NCBI GenBank assembly: GCA_021776465.1
Contig: JAJFFU010000152.1
Span: 1-43,638 of the forward strand
Length of the DNA: 43,638 nucleotides
From: Parvularculaceae bacterium
GTDB taxonomy: Bacteria; Pseudomonadota; Alphaproteobacteria; Caulobacterales; Parvularculaceae
Reading direction: 5' to 3'
The notes beneath the pieces were generated by a model. That model did not search any database and had not been told where the DNA came from. It was given only the letters and a program-made list of their open reading frames with translations. Below are positions 1 through 7,447 of this stretch, one piece after another. Position numbers and translations under genes: made by a program. Position 1 is the stretch's first letter. Each line of letters starts with the position of its first letter.

Positions 1-15
1 CCTGTTCGCGTCACC
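1..15. repeat. 15-bp direct repeat at the left end (copy of 43624-43638)
   Basis: The first 15 bases, cctgttcgcgtcacc, are identical to the last 15 bases of the window. This fits a circular molecule opened with a short overlap, or a cohesive-end type junction. The other copy lies 74 bases upstream of the terminase small subunit gene, where cos sites lie in lambda-like genomes. The sequence alone cannot separate an assembly overlap from a biological end. Confidence 0.8.
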
Positions 16-103
16 CGCACTGCACCATACTGAGAAGGACCCGAAATCCTTTCCGGATCGGCTGTGATTGTGCGTCTTTCTGGGAAGAGAGGTCCATTTT
101 TTC

Positions 104-460
104 CTACTCGGTCTCGCTTTGGGGCGCAGGAATGACCGGTCTCGCTGGCTTGCGTGCCTGCCTCTCAGCGATGAACGTGAACAGCTCCTCGCATAGTTTG
201 ATCAGTGCTGTGCAATCGGTCTCGACCTTGTCGAGTTCCCCCTCGACGAAGGCTCGATCGAGTGCGCTGAGGTGATCCAGGTCGAGAGGTTCCCGCCCTT
301 TCAGGCGCTCGAGCGCTCCAGGTTCCCCCCCTTTTTTCGCGACCTTGAGTTCCTCAGTGAGCTCACGTATGCGCCCGAGCAGTGCGCGCTCGGTTCTCTG
401 ACGGTCGTCGAATAGCCACTGCGCAGCACTGCGGAAGAACAAAGGCGCGCGTCTGCTCAT
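104..460 (-). CDS. Hypothetical protein, helical, 118 aa
   Basis: I do not recognise this protein. Its start is set by an ATG at 458-460 preceded by a GGAGA ribosome site. The longer open frame upstream overlaps the previous gene and is not needed. The N-terminus is basic (MSRRAPLFFRSAAQWLF). A charged helical stretch of about 80 residues rich in Glu, Arg, Leu and Lys follows and may form a coiled coil. It is the last gene of the minus-strand accessory operon, 10 bases after the preceding gene. About 100 bases with no clear terminator separate it from the window end. Confidence 0.75.
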   Translation of the reverse strand: MSRRAPLFFRSAAQWLFDDRQRTERALLGRIRELTEELKVAKKGGEPGALERLKGREPLDLDHLSALDRAFVEGELDKVETDCTALIKLCEELFTFIAERQARKPARPVIPAPQSETE

Positions 461-470
461 GATCTGTCTC

Positions 471-749
471 CTAGTTAGGGTGTCCGTGCTTGCCTCGGTG
501 CCGAGCCAGCTCGGCCCGCTGCGAGGGTGTCTGAGGTAGCAGTGTATGAGTCTTGCCGAGGTTCGGGTTCGCGCAGTCATGGCACCGCACGACGTACGGC
601 ATGCCCGAGCCGACCGCGACCTCGAGCGCAGCGGGGGTGATCCAGACCGCTTTTCGGCAGTCGCGACAAGGCCCGCGGATCGATCCCTCGATCGGTTGCA
701 GGCGCTTCTCGCAGCGCATCCCGCTCAGCTGCAGCTCGATCGGGCTCAT
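471..749 (-). CDS. Small zinc-ribbon-like protein, 92 aa
   Basis: The start ATG (747-749) overlaps the stop of the preceding gene in an ATGA, which supports this start over a GTG four codons upstream. The sequence has CRDC near residue 28 and CHDC near residue 56, two CxxC pairs about 28 residues apart that could bind one zinc ion. The C-terminus is basic and His-rich. No enzymatic domain is visible. It belongs to a run of small Cys-pair proteins (471-2047) that may be regulators or adaptors; that role is inference. Confidence 0.75.
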   Translation of the reverse strand: MSPIELQLSGMRCEKRLQPIEGSIRGPCRDCRKAVWITPAALEVAVGSGMPYVVRCHDCANPNLGKTHTLLPQTPSQRAELARHRGKHGHPN

Positions 750-910
750 CGGTAGGCACACTCAGCGCAAGAGAGGCGCCCGTCTGAAAGCGCGTTCGGG
801 TAGAGCTCGGCGATCGCCTCCCTCAGAACGGCGATCGCGAGACCGCACTTGAGCGCGGCCTCCTCGAGATAGGTCTCCATGAGATCGCAATCCTCGCAGC
901 GACGGCTCAT
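746..910 (-). CDS. Very small CxxC protein, 54 aa
   Basis: This 54-residue protein starts MSRRCEDCD and ends in CAECAYR. It therefore has one CxxC pair at each end around an Ala/Leu-rich helix, a typical minimal zinc-binding hairpin. Its start overlaps the previous stop (ATGA at 907-910) and its own stop overlaps the next start (746-749). Coupling on both sides supports it as a real gene despite its size. Function unknown. Confidence 0.7.
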   Translation of the reverse strand: MSRRCEDCDLMETYLEEAALKCGLAIAVLREAIAELYPNALSDGRLSCAECAYR

Positions 911-1215
911 TTGACGACCCTCAGCGCGTCCTCGGTGTAACCGCGCAAGAGCTCCGAATCGACCCCGAGCGAATACAGGGGGGTTCCGTCGCAGTCGCGA
1001 GCGTGCCCGGTGACCCTGAGGCGGATTCCGGCGAGAGCGGTTTTGGCGCCTTCCCACGGGATCACATCGACCAGCGTCCCGATCGATATCTCGTGCGTGA
1101 GCTCGTTGTTCTTTTCCCTGAACGTCTTCCCCGTTTCAGGATCGACGAAATCGCAGAGCAACGGAAGCCCGCCCGGGAGCGCGCCGGGCTTGGGTCGATA
1201 TTCGAGGCGACTCAT
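907..1215 (-). CDS. Hypothetical protein, 102 aa
   Basis: Unrecognised. The protein is mixed alpha/beta in composition with a segment of alternating hydrophobics (IRLRVTGHARD, TPLYSLGVDSEL) suggesting a small beta barrel. It has only two Cys and no zinc motif. Translation is probably coupled on both sides: ATGA at 1212-1215 upstream and ATGA at 907-910 downstream. The coupling and conserved reading support a real gene; the function is unknown. Confidence 0.75.
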   Translation of the reverse strand: MSRLEYRPKPGALPGGLPLLCDFVDPETGKTFREKNNELTHEISIGTLVDVIPWEGAKTALAGIRLRVTGHARDCDGTPLYSLGVDSELLRGYTEDALRVVK

Positions 1216-1613
1216 TTCGAACCGTCCTCACCGCCGCCGCGGTGCTTCCTGAACTCGTCGAACATCGTCTCGGCGCTGAACGACTCGGCCGCCTTCCTGC
1301 AGGCTTCAACGAACCCGGGGCTCTCGATCGAGAGCACGGCCAGGCCCAGAACGACGAGCTGCCGATCGCACTCCTCGAGAACGAACGCGTGAGGGCCGTT
1401 CTTCCCGATAGGCCATCCCGCGGGGCCGAGGCCCATTCGGTCGCGCCAATTGTCGATGATCGGGCGCAGCACGCTAGGAATCGAGCTCTCGTTCCTCTTG
1501 ATCGAAAGCGTCGCGACGATCTCGCCGGCCAGGCGCGCGAGGCGCTGCAGGTCCTTCGCCTCGAGGGCGATCGCTGCGAGCTCCTCGTCGAAATTGAATT
1601 CGGGCGAGCTCAT
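1212..1613 (-). CDS. Hypothetical acidic helical protein, 133 aa
   Basis: Unrecognised. The start ATG at 1611-1613 overlaps the preceding stop (ATGA at 1610-1613); the longer open frame to 1916 is a shadow of the preceding gene. The N-terminal half is acidic and helical (EELAAIALEAKDLQRLARLAGEI). The middle contains a Gly/Pro segment near MGLGPAGWPIGKNGP. The C-terminus is charged and Gly-rich. No signal peptide or metal motif is seen. Confidence 0.75.
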   Translation of the reverse strand: MSSPEFNFDEELAAIALEAKDLQRLARLAGEIVATLSIKRNESSIPSVLRPIIDNWRDRMGLGPAGWPIGKNGPHAFVLEECDRQLVVLGLAVLSIESPGFVEACRKAAESFSAETMFDEFRKHRGGGEDGSK

Positions 1614-2047
1614 GATCTCGCCTCGGGGCTGAAAGCGTGTTTCGCGAACTCGACGGCCTTCCGGTGATCGAAGCATTCCGGGCGGTCTTTGCAGACCTTG
1701 ACGTTCGCAAGCGTCGATCCCGGGGGCGATCCGTGCAGGGTCGAGATATCGATTGAATGCACGACGATCAGCGCGTCGGGTCGGCGCTCTTTGCAGATAT
1801 CGCAGCGCCAGGTGAAGACATTGCCGCCGGCGATCGCCACGAGCTCGGCGTCGGTGAGGATCGGGTCGATTCCTGAGGCCGGCCGCTCGACGGGTGACAT
1901 TTCGCGAAGCCACCACGGGTCTAGGCGTGAGGCCGGCTTGCGTCGCCTGCTCTGCAGAACCAGGACCACGATTCCGAGCGCGACGACGACCGCGACGATC
2001 TCGATGCCGTTGACGGCCGCGACCGGCAGCGTGAGGGGTATGTTCAT
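1610..2047 (-). CDS. Membrane-anchored protein with Cys-rich C-terminal domain, 145 aa
   Basis: Residues 12-32 are a strongly hydrophobic segment (IEIVAVVVALGIVVLVL) followed by RRRK. This suggests a single membrane helix with the rest of the protein in the cytoplasm. The C-terminal part has CDIC and a later CKDRPEC, possibly one zinc site. A well-placed AGGAG lies 8 bases before the ATG at 2045-2047. It appears to be the first gene of a tightly overlapped set running down to 471. Function unknown. Confidence 0.8.
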   Translation of the reverse strand: MNIPLTLPVAAVNGIEIVAVVVALGIVVLVLQSRRRKPASRLDPWWLREMSPVERPASGIDPILTDAELVAIAGGNVFTWRCDICKERRPDALIVVHSIDISTLHGSPPGSTLANVKVCKDRPECFDHRKAVEFAKHAFSPEARS

Positions 2048-2222
2048 TCGGGAGCTCCTGCAGCGTTGGAAGCGAGAGACCCGACGCCTCGTCCGCTTCT
2101 CTCTAGCAGCGATCCGCCGGGCCCCTCTGAAAGAGAGTTCGAGACCGGTCTCCTATGCGACGCGGGCCCGATCAGCTGTTTTCCCAGGGAATGCGCGAAA
2201 CCGCAAGGCCGAATCTGCCGAT
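2048..2222. promoter_or_regulatory. Intergenic region with a 12-bp palindrome
   Basis: This 175-base gap separates the 2223-2852 gene from the 2047 gene on the minus strand. It contains the perfect 12-bp palindrome gagaccggtctc at 2141-2152, about 95 bases before the 2047 start, a reasonable place for an operator. I see no open frame, tRNA or U-tract terminator. Promoter boxes are not obvious, so the regulatory role is inferred from position only. Confidence 0.35.
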
Positions 2223-2852
2223 TTATCGCGCTCGGCGAGCTGCCCTGAGTTCGGTGTCCTTGATCGCCTTCCTGAGCCGCGTTTCCATGTTCGGTTTGAA
2301 GCGATGGCGCGCCAGGATCGACACCGTCGATAGGAATCCCAGTTTGGGCCTCAGGTTGATCGACTGCCTCAGGAAGTGAATCCGCCGCACTCCTCGAGTG
2401 CGCTTTGTGCCCTTGCGTTGGATCTCGTCCTCGGTCGTGATCGTGTTCGGCTTCGAACGGATCTTGCGAGGCTTGAATCGGGCCGGGATTCTGCCCGTCG
2501 CGGTTCGCTTCACGAACCGGAACGGGATCGCGAAGCGAGCTCCGGTCTCGGTCCTGACTCGGCCGCCTTTCTCATGGCGCGCGATGAACTTATCTCGAAT
2601 GCCGACGATCGCCTTTGAGCGGGGAAAGTCACGTTTCGAAGCCGGCTCGAACACGACGGTCGACAACACTCGCCGCGAGCGAACTGTGAACCGGTTCGGA
2701 AGGTCCTTTCGGACCTTCTCTCGAGCTTCCTTCGCGGTGTCAGTCAGGCCGGCCGCGATCGCGAACGGCAGCTGAGACTTCGCCAGGCGCCCGAACTCTC
2801 GTTTGAGCTCGCGCGCGTTCGTCTTGACGTTGACCTTGAAGTCGCGAGCCAT
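2223..2852 (-). CDS. Putative phage morphogenesis (minor tail-like) protein, 209 aa
   Basis: A very basic protein starting MARDFKVNVKTNARELKREF. The layout resembles minor tail/morphogenesis proteins of prophages: an N-terminal helix, then LTDTAKEAREKV, then an Arg/Lys-rich beta region with FAIPFRFVKRTATGRIPARF. The family assignment comes from overall look, not a diagnostic motif, and is tentative. The ATG at 2850-2852 is chosen because longer frames run into Gly/Pro-rich non-coding sequence. It lies outside the main tail cluster, which is unusual for a structural gene. Confidence 0.6.
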   Translation of the reverse strand: MARDFKVNVKTNARELKREFGRLAKSQLPFAIAAGLTDTAKEAREKVRKDLPNRFTVRSRRVLSTVVFEPASKRDFPRSKAIVGIRDKFIARHEKGGRVRTETGARFAIPFRFVKRTATGRIPARFKPRKIRSKPNTITTEDEIQRKGTKRTRGVRRIHFLRQSINLRPKLGFLSTVSILARHRFKPNMETRLRKAIKDTELRAARRAR

Positions 2853-2954
2853 CGAGGAGCCTTTGAAACTGAAAGGGAGCGGGAGCAGAACCCCCGCCCC
2901 CCGGGCAACAACGACCGAGCCGCGTGAGCTCGGCCCTTGCACTCGTGCGGAGTT

Positions 2955-3281
2955 CTACTCGGCGGGGCTTTCCTCGACGACCAGTTCGCGCAGCTGGAAG
3001 CCGGCGCGGTTCGGTTGCGTCTCGTCGTAAGCTGGGACGCCGCTCACCGGGCGAGCCTTGCCCCCGATCATCGCTTGCAGCTCGTACGTCACGGGACCGC
3101 CTTTCGGCTTGTTGATCCCGGTGACGATCGCCTCGCAGTTGCAGCGCCTCGGTCCGTTCTGGAGATAGTGGTATCGGCCCTCAGATCCTTTTTTGATCAC
3201 GGGGTCGGCGATCGTCGGGCTCGGTCCAGCTGCAGCTGCAGCGGTTCCGTCCGACGCCTCGGGGGTTTTGGGGTCTGCCAT
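2955..3281 (-). CDS. Hypothetical protein, 108 aa
   Basis: Unrecognised. The start is MADPKTPEAS at 3279-3281. A low-complexity Ala/Thr/Pro N-terminus of about 30 residues is followed by a compact segment with a Cys pair (CNCEAIV) and several Gly/Lys turns, and a C-terminus ending in acidic residues. No export signal is seen. A 100-base gap to the next gene holds a short 6-bp hairpin (2915-2933) without a U-tract. Confidence 0.6.
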   Translation of the reverse strand: MADPKTPEASDGTAAAAAGPSPTIADPVIKKGSEGRYHYLQNGPRRCNCEAIVTGINKPKGGPVTYELQAMIGGKARPVSGVPAYDETQPNRAGFQLRELVVEESPAE

Positions 3282-3318
3282 CCCTCGAGTGTGCAGGCGC
3301 AAGGGGCCGAGATCCAGT

Positions 3319-3513
3319 CTAGGCCGCCTCGGCTCGTGCGAGCAGCTGAGCGCGGAGCATCTGACAGGGACTAACCTCGAGGCCGCTCAGAATGCCCGGA
3401 TCAGCGAGCTCGACCATTGTGGCGATCGCCATCGCGTGAGCGGCCAGGCTGCGAACGTGATCGGCGAATGAGAGGCTTGAGGCGGTGAGCTCGGCGGTGA
3501 CAGTGTTCGACAT
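3319..3513 (-). CDS. Small hypothetical protein, 64 aa
   Basis: A strong AGGAGG ribosome site lies 8 bases before the ATG at 3511-3513, which decides the start; the open frame continues upstream without support. The protein is Ala/Leu-rich and helical (MSNTVTAELTASSLSFADHV...), with no clear membrane helix. It is the first gene after the transcript end near 3617-3738, so a promoter probably lies within 3514-3616. Function unknown. Confidence 0.65.
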   Translation of the reverse strand: MSNTVTAELTASSLSFADHVRSLAAHAMAIATMVELADPGILSGLEVSPCQMLRAQLLARAEAA

Positions 3514-3616
3514 TTGATTTCCCTCCTGAGGAAACGGGTTGCGCGTGCAGGAGAGAATTCGGCCCAATGCGCGGGGCAGCTTGACGGCGTTTCGGTGCTT
3601 CCCGAATCGACTCATG

Positions 3617-3658
3617 ACCCAAAAAAGCGCACCGGCCTCAGGAGCGGGACCGGTGCGC
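3617..3658 (-). terminator. Rho-independent terminator, minus strand
   Basis: A perfect 9-bp stem (3627-3635 with 3650-3658, gcgcaccgg/ccggtgcgc) is followed in the minus direction by six U residues (3621-3626). It lies about 90 bases after the stop of the 3748-4251 gene, so it should end the transcript carrying the exported-protein genes above it. Confidence 0.85.
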
Positions 3659-3668
3659 AATCATGACC

Positions 3669-3738
3669 GAGATCGAACCCCTCGAGAGTGCAGCGCGGGC
3701 CGAGGTTCGATCTCTTCTTTTCAGGAACGGCCCGCGCT
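3669..3738 (-). other. Interleaved inverted repeats (pseudoknot order) before the terminator
   Basis: Two perfect inverted repeats interlock. An 11-bp pair (3669-3679 with 3704-3714, gagatcgaacc/ggttcgatctc) and a 10-bp pair (3692-3701 with 3729-3738, agcgcgggcc/ggcccgcgct) are arranged A-B-A'-B'. In RNA this allows either a pseudoknot or two mutually exclusive hairpins. The element lies between the stop of the 3748-4251 gene and the terminator at 3617-3658. It could protect a 3' end or act as a switch; this is inference. Confidence 0.6.
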
Positions 3739-3747
3739 GATTCAGTT

Positions 3748-4251
3748 TCAGCCGCCGGCGCCGACGACGTCGTCGCCGTCAGGCAGCGCGCCGATCGTGT
3801 CGTCGCCCCACACGCTGAACGCGAGGAACGGGGAGCCCTGACCGTGCGCGTGCTTGGCTCGATCGACCTCGTCGTCCTTCTGCTTGTACATGCGGCGCCA
3901 GGTGGTCTGCTTGTATTTCTTGTACTCGACGTTGCCGTTCCGCGTTCGGTAGGTCGTGCCGCCGATCACCTTCCCGGTCTCCTTGTCACGCTCAGCGATG
4001 AACACGTTCCCGCCTTCGAGGACGTCGCCAGCACCGCCGCCCGGATCGGGTGTCGCCGTGGTCGTGCCTGAGCCGTTCTTGTCGGTATAGGTCTGTTTGT
4101 AGTCGCCGTGAATGCCGCCCCCGTGGACCTGCATATCGACGGTTTGCGTGCCCTGATTGTTCTCGTAGCTCCCGCTCGAGTCAGCTAGGAGCGGGACGGT
4201 GAGCGCGGCGACTAGCGCCAGCGCGCCGGCCGCGGTTCGGATTGAAATCAT
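3748..4251 (-). CDS. Exported protein with signal peptide, 167 aa
   Basis: Residues 1-23 form a classical signal peptide (MISIRTAAGALALVAALTVPLLADS) with probable cleavage after ALA/LLA-type residues. The mature part is hydrophilic, Gly/Thr/Asp-rich and contains short repetitive turns (HGGGIHGDYKQTYTDKNGSG), so it is likely a periplasmic or secreted beta protein. An AGAGGA ribosome site precedes the ATG at 4249-4251. It ends an apparent operon of envelope proteins (4273-5106 and 5208-5837 upstream) and is followed by a terminator. No family recognised. Confidence 0.75.
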   Translation of the reverse strand: MISIRTAAGALALVAALTVPLLADSSGSYENNQGTQTVDMQVHGGGIHGDYKQTYTDKNGSGTTTATPDPGGGAGDVLEGGNVFIAERDKETGKVIGGTTYRTRNGNVEYKKYKQTTWRRMYKQKDDEVDRAKHAHGQGSPFLAFSVWGDDTIGALPDGDDVVGAGG

Positions 4252-4272
4252 TCTCAGAATCCTCTCATCTTG

Positions 4273-5106
4273 TCAGCGGAGATCCGAGCGAAGCGCGAAC
4301 CGGAGCTCGAGCGACGACCCGGGGAAATACGCGTCGGCCTTGTTCCAGATCGATCGACCTAGTTCGAGCCGGCGTGACTTGAGCATCGCGAGCGCATTGC
4401 TCGCGGAGTGAGGGAAGGCTGCAGCGAGCGCAGGGTCAATCGGCTCGAGATACGAGCGCAGCGCCTCGACCTCGTCAGGCGTCGCAGCCTGGAGCGCGAA
4501 AATCGCAATCTCAGCAGTGCGCGTTTCCTGCAGCGATCGGAAGTCCTGGCGAACGCCGACGTCGCGGCGATACAGGTCCGAGAGCTCGACCGCGCTCACG
4601 ACCGGAACGACGTCGCCGACGTTGAGCCCCTCGAGGCCGGCGATCGCCAGCGCGGCGACCGCCGGGTCATTCACTAGCTCAGGGGGAATCGCGCAGTCGA
4701 CCAGCCTCGAGGCCGGGAAGTCGTCGAGCTGAGTGAACGCCTTCGAGTACTGAGTCGCAAAATTCAGCTCGGTCGGTTTCAGGTGCTCCGGTACGCCGAC
4801 ACCGCCGAACAGCTCCAGCTGTAGAACCCGATCGTCAGGCACCGGCGGGGGAACAGGCTCGAGGTTCCTCAGAATGCGGGGCATGTTTTCAAGAAACCCG
4901 CCGCCTTCGGAGCCTCGAGCCTGAGAGGGACCGGGATCAGTCAGAGCAGCTCGCGCGCGTTGCGCCTCGAGTGTGACCGAACCCGGTGAGCTGATTGGCT
5001 TGCGCTGCACGCCGGGAGCCCAAAGCGCGATGGCGCCGGCGAACATGAATCCGCCGAGGATCCCGACGGCGAACGGGCGCGCGAAAGTCTTGAGGGTTGA
5101 GTTCAT
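4273..5106 (-). CDS. Membrane-anchored or exported protein, 277 aa
   Basis: An N-terminal hydrophobic helix at about residues 11-31 (FAVGILGGFMFAGAIALW) suggests a signal anchor, with the bulk of the protein in the periplasm. The rest is Ala/Leu-rich and mostly helical, with a Pro-rich stretch (LEPVPPPVPDDR) near residue 85. No cysteine pattern or catalytic motif is visible. It lies 21 bases upstream of the next exported protein. Function unknown. Confidence 0.7.
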   Translation of the reverse strand: MNSTLKTFARPFAVGILGGFMFAGAIALWAPGVQRKPISSPGSVTLEAQRARAALTDPGPSQARGSEGGGFLENMPRILRNLEPVPPPVPDDRVLQLELFGGVGVPEHLKPTELNFATQYSKAFTQLDDFPASRLVDCAIPPELVNDPAVAALAIAGLEGLNVGDVVPVVSAVELSDLYRRDVGVRQDFRSLQETRTAEIAIFALQAATPDEVEALRSYLEPIDPALAAAFPHSASNALAMLKSRRLELGRSIWNKADAYFPGSSLELRFALRSDLR

Positions 5107-5207
5107 CGGCAGAGTCTCCCATCGACGCCGGCGCTCGGATTGAGCCCCGCGACGTCATGAAAAACCTACTCCTCTCCCGGGATCCGTGTTCCCGATTCGC
5201 TGTTTTT

Positions 5208-5837
5208 TCAGGAACTTTCGAGATCAGGCGGTTCGAGATCCTCTTCTCGCCGCCCTCGTGCACGGTGCACGACGTACGTCATGCCCTGACGCGCCGCGCC
5301 CGCAAGCGGTGGCCCGCCCTTGATCAGTGAAATCAGCGTCACGATTCCGATCGCAACGTCGCCGGCGACCCCACCCCAATCGATCCCGGGATCAGGCTCG
5401 GGAGGTTTCTCGACTAGCACCGGCTTCGCGTTCTCGGCAGTGACTCTGAGCCAGGTCAGGAACCACTCGGGCGGAACCTCGGGCCCGTACGCCTCGGGGT
5501 TGTCTTGAACGTCAGCCGCGGCGCCGGCGAGAACGTCGCCGAGCTTAGTGTCGACGGCCGTGTCGACCGCCTCGTCGACGTAGGCAGCCGAGAGCGCCTC
5601 GTCTACGAGTTGCTGCCGGCGCTCGCGCTCGAGATAGTCACGAACGACCGGCTTGTCGAGCAGCCAGCCGAGTGTGAACCATCCGAACAGCGACGAGCCG
5701 TCGCTCGAGGCGATCTTGTTCCCGCCGCCGCGAATGATCTCGCCTTGACCCGTCGAGCCGCCGGCGCTCAGTTCGAAATAGGACGCGCAACCGGGCGCGA
5801 TCGCAAGAACAGCCAGCAGAGCGGGGATCGACTTCAT
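5208..5837 (-). CDS. Putative lipoprotein with a C-terminal membrane segment, 209 aa
   Basis: The N-terminus (MKSIPALLAVLAIAPGCAS) looks like a lipoprotein signal with Cys17 as the lipidation site, though the residues before Cys (APG) are a weak lipobox. A second hydrophobic stretch near residues 155-172 (VAGDVAIGIVTLISLI) could cross or touch a membrane. A charged RARGRREED tail follows. Third member of the envelope-protein group at 3748-5837. I do not recognise a family; a lysis or host-surface role is only a possibility. Confidence 0.65.
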   Translation of the reverse strand: MKSIPALLAVLAIAPGCASYFELSAGGSTGQGEIIRGGGNKIASSDGSSLFGWFTLGWLLDKPVVRDYLERERRQQLVDEALSAAYVDEAVDTAVDTKLGDVLAGAAADVQDNPEAYGPEVPPEWFLTWLRVTAENAKPVLVEKPPEPDPGIDWGGVAGDVAIGIVTLISLIKGGPPLAGAARQGMTYVVHRARGRREEDLEPPDLESS

Positions 5838-5864
5838 GATCCCGCGAGCGTAGAGGGCTGCAGG

Positions 5865-6080
5865 TCAGCGTTCCAGGTCGGCGGGATCGATCATAGCGTC
5901 AGGTTCGAACCCGAGGATCTCGAGCAGCTCGGAGACGTCTTCCGGATCGCTTCCCGATTCGGAGTTTCGGAGCAGCCAGAGCGTCACGACGTAATGAGCT
6001 TTCATCGGGTTCGTCGGCGGCCAGGGTCCGACGTCTATTTTTGCGCTCGGGCGCTGCTCGTTGAGCTCGTCGCCCCTCAC
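5865..6080 (-). CDS. Small hypothetical protein, GTG start, 71 aa
   Basis: The GTG at 6078-6080 overlaps the preceding stop as GTGA, matching the overlap pattern of the genes above, so I prefer it to the internal ATG at 6003. The protein has a central segment MKAHYVVTLWLLRNSE and an acidic C-terminus (EDVSELLEILGFEPDAMIDPADL). Function unknown. Confidence 0.65.
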   Translation of the reverse strand: MRGDELNEQRPSAKIDVGPWPPTNPMKAHYVVTLWLLRNSESGSDPEDVSELLEILGFEPDAMIDPADLER

Positions 6081-6505
6081 GCTTCCCCGATCAGCTGGAG
6101 CTCGAGCTCGTTCGGAACTTCCCATAGGCCTTGCTGGCCCGTGAACACGACGCCGGCGCCGAGGCGTCGAGGTCTCTTCGTGATCCAGGCGAAGCGGCCC
6201 GGCGAGAAGTCGCCGAACTGAACCTGATCGGGGAACAGCTCGACCGCTTCCTCGACCGGGATACAGTCGACGAGCTGCACGACGGCGAGAACCTCGCCGC
6301 GGTGAACGCACGAGAGCTCGGGCATTTTGACGCCGGCGCTCGCCCACCGAAAAATGGTCTGGACCTCGAGTGTCGCCTGAACCCGCTTCGACGCGTGAAT
6401 CGCGAGCTCGCCGCGGTAGCTCGTCCGCCAGCTGCGCGTTTCGATCGTCTTCAATCCCTCGGCCATGGCGCCGGCCCACGGCTGCCAGAGTGTCAGAGCC
6501 TTCAA
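6077..6505 (-). CDS. ASCH-domain protein, 142 aa
   Basis: The N-terminus KALTLWQPWAGAMAEGLKTIETRSW and the following RGELAIHASK are hallmarks of the ASCH (PUA-like) fold, found in RNA-binding or nucleotide-processing proteins of phages and bacteria. The later segments GEVLAVVQLVDC and GRFAWI fit the family beta strands. The start is TTG (6503-6505), overlapping the previous stop as TTGA behind an AAGGGG ribosome site. A role in RNA or modified-nucleoside metabolism is suggested by the family and not shown here. Confidence 0.85.
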   Translation of the reverse strand: MKALTLWQPWAGAMAEGLKTIETRSWRTSYRGELAIHASKRVQATLEVQTIFRWASAGVKMPELSCVHRGEVLAVVQLVDCIPVEEAVELFPDQVQFGDFSPGRFAWITKRPRRLGAGVVFTGQQGLWEVPNELELQLIGEA

Positions 6506-6816
6506 TTTATCCCCTTCGTTCGCAGTGAGAAAACGCCGCGCCGAAACGGGCTGTGAATCATGAATTCGTGATCGGCTCGCGCCTCGTGCCTGAGCATGAC
6601 CGGCGTTCCTTTCGGAATTGTGCCCTTGAGCGGGAGGTCGAGCGGGATCGTGATCGTCATTCGGCGCGGGTGCACGACCTCAGGCTCGAGGTCAATCGGC
6701 TCGCCGTCGACGATCGAGCAGGTGCACTCGGGCCGGCGGAAGTAGAAAACGCCGGCGACACCGCGGAGCGGGCAGCCCTGACCGTGATCGGCCGGCTGCA
6801 TCTCTTGAGCGTTCAT
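6502..6816 (-). CDS. Hypothetical Cys-containing protein, 104 aa
   Basis: The ATG at 6814-6816 overlaps the preceding stop (ATGA). Cysteines at GCPLRG and ECTCS in the first 35 residues might bind a metal. The rest is a likely small beta domain (MTITIPLDLPLKGTIPKGTPVM) ending in a basic tail. The longer frame to 6978 is a shadow of the upstream gene. Function unknown. Confidence 0.7.
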   Translation of the reverse strand: MNAQEMQPADHGQGCPLRGVAGVFYFRRPECTCSIVDGEPIDLEPEVVHPRRMTITIPLDLPLKGTIPKGTPVMLRHEARADHEFMIHSPFRRGVFSLRTKGIN

Positions 6817-7166
6817 GCAACAGGCTCGCAGGAGGAATCGAGCCGGGGCATTTTGAGAGGCCGACGTCGAAAAATCCACGCCTCGGCGAGCAGCCTGTTC
6901 GGTAGGAACGCGCGGAACTCGCCCCGCGCGCCGAGACACTGCAGCCAGATCAGGAATACGATTCCTGAGGCGGTCCATTCGATCTCATGCGGGTAGAGCT
7001 CGAGACTGTAAGTCCCCTCGAGCGGTGTCGGAAACGCTGAGACCTTGCGCGAGAGATCGAACCCGAGAGGGAGATCAGAACCGACGTCGACCTCGTTGTT
7101 CACTAGCTCGATTTTCCCGACGAAACTCCCGACGTCGCGGCCGTTGAACGTGATCCGGCCGCTCAT
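6813..7166 (-). CDS. Hypothetical protein, 117 aa
   Basis: The start MSGRITFNGRDVGSFVGKI at 7164-7166 overlaps the previous stop (ATGA). The N-terminal half has alternating polar and hydrophobic residues typical of a beta sandwich. The C-terminal third is aromatic and basic (IVFLIWLQCLGARGEFRAFLPNR). No motif recognised. It sits in the middle of a run of genes coupled by 4-base overlaps. Confidence 0.7.
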   Translation of the reverse strand: MSGRITFNGRDVGSFVGKIELVNNEVDVGSDLPLGFDLSRKVSAFPTPLEGTYSLELYPHEIEWTASGIVFLIWLQCLGARGEFRAFLPNRLLAEAWIFRRRPLKMPRLDSSCEPVA

Positions 7167-7447
7167 GAGATGAACCCGCCCGACTTCATGAGCTGCTCGA
7201 TCTGCAGGAGTTCGCGCGCGGCCGGCGGTTTGATCGCGAACAGATTGCCGGCAACCTGCCAGCCGTTGTTCAGCTGCAGCCGGGCGCGCCACATGACGCG
7301 ATCGCCGTTCTTTGGGTCGACGTATGGGAACAGCTCGCCGACGATCCGGGCTTTCGCGTGAACGTCCTGCAGCGTGCAGGCGCCGTAATGGATATAGAAC
7401 GCGCCGGTCTGTTTCGGGTGGTCCGTGAAATGGATTCGCTCGTTCAA
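7163..7447 (-). CDS. Hypothetical protein, TTG start, 94 aa
   Basis: I choose the TTG at 7445-7447 because it forms a TTGA overlap with the stop of the preceding gene, like the ASCH gene in the same run. Sequence after the start: NERIHFTDHPKQTGAFYIHYG. The protein is mixed alpha/beta with aromatic residues, ending ELLQIEQLMKSGGFIS. Function unknown; perhaps a DNA- or RNA-associated accessory protein, but no motif shows this. Confidence 0.65.
   Translation of the reverse strand: MNERIHFTDHPKQTGAFYIHYGACTLQDVHAKARIVGELFPYVDPKNGDRVMWRARLQLNNGWQVAGNLFAIKPPAARELLQIEQLMKSGGFIS

Noticed and set aside
2048-2222. Possible tRNA near ttcgagacc.
   Set aside because: The T-loop-like string has no matching stems for a cloverleaf on either strand.
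5107-5207. Possible terminator between 5106 and 5208 on the minus strand.
   Set aside because: The hairpin is only 4 bp and the U-run is too far away.
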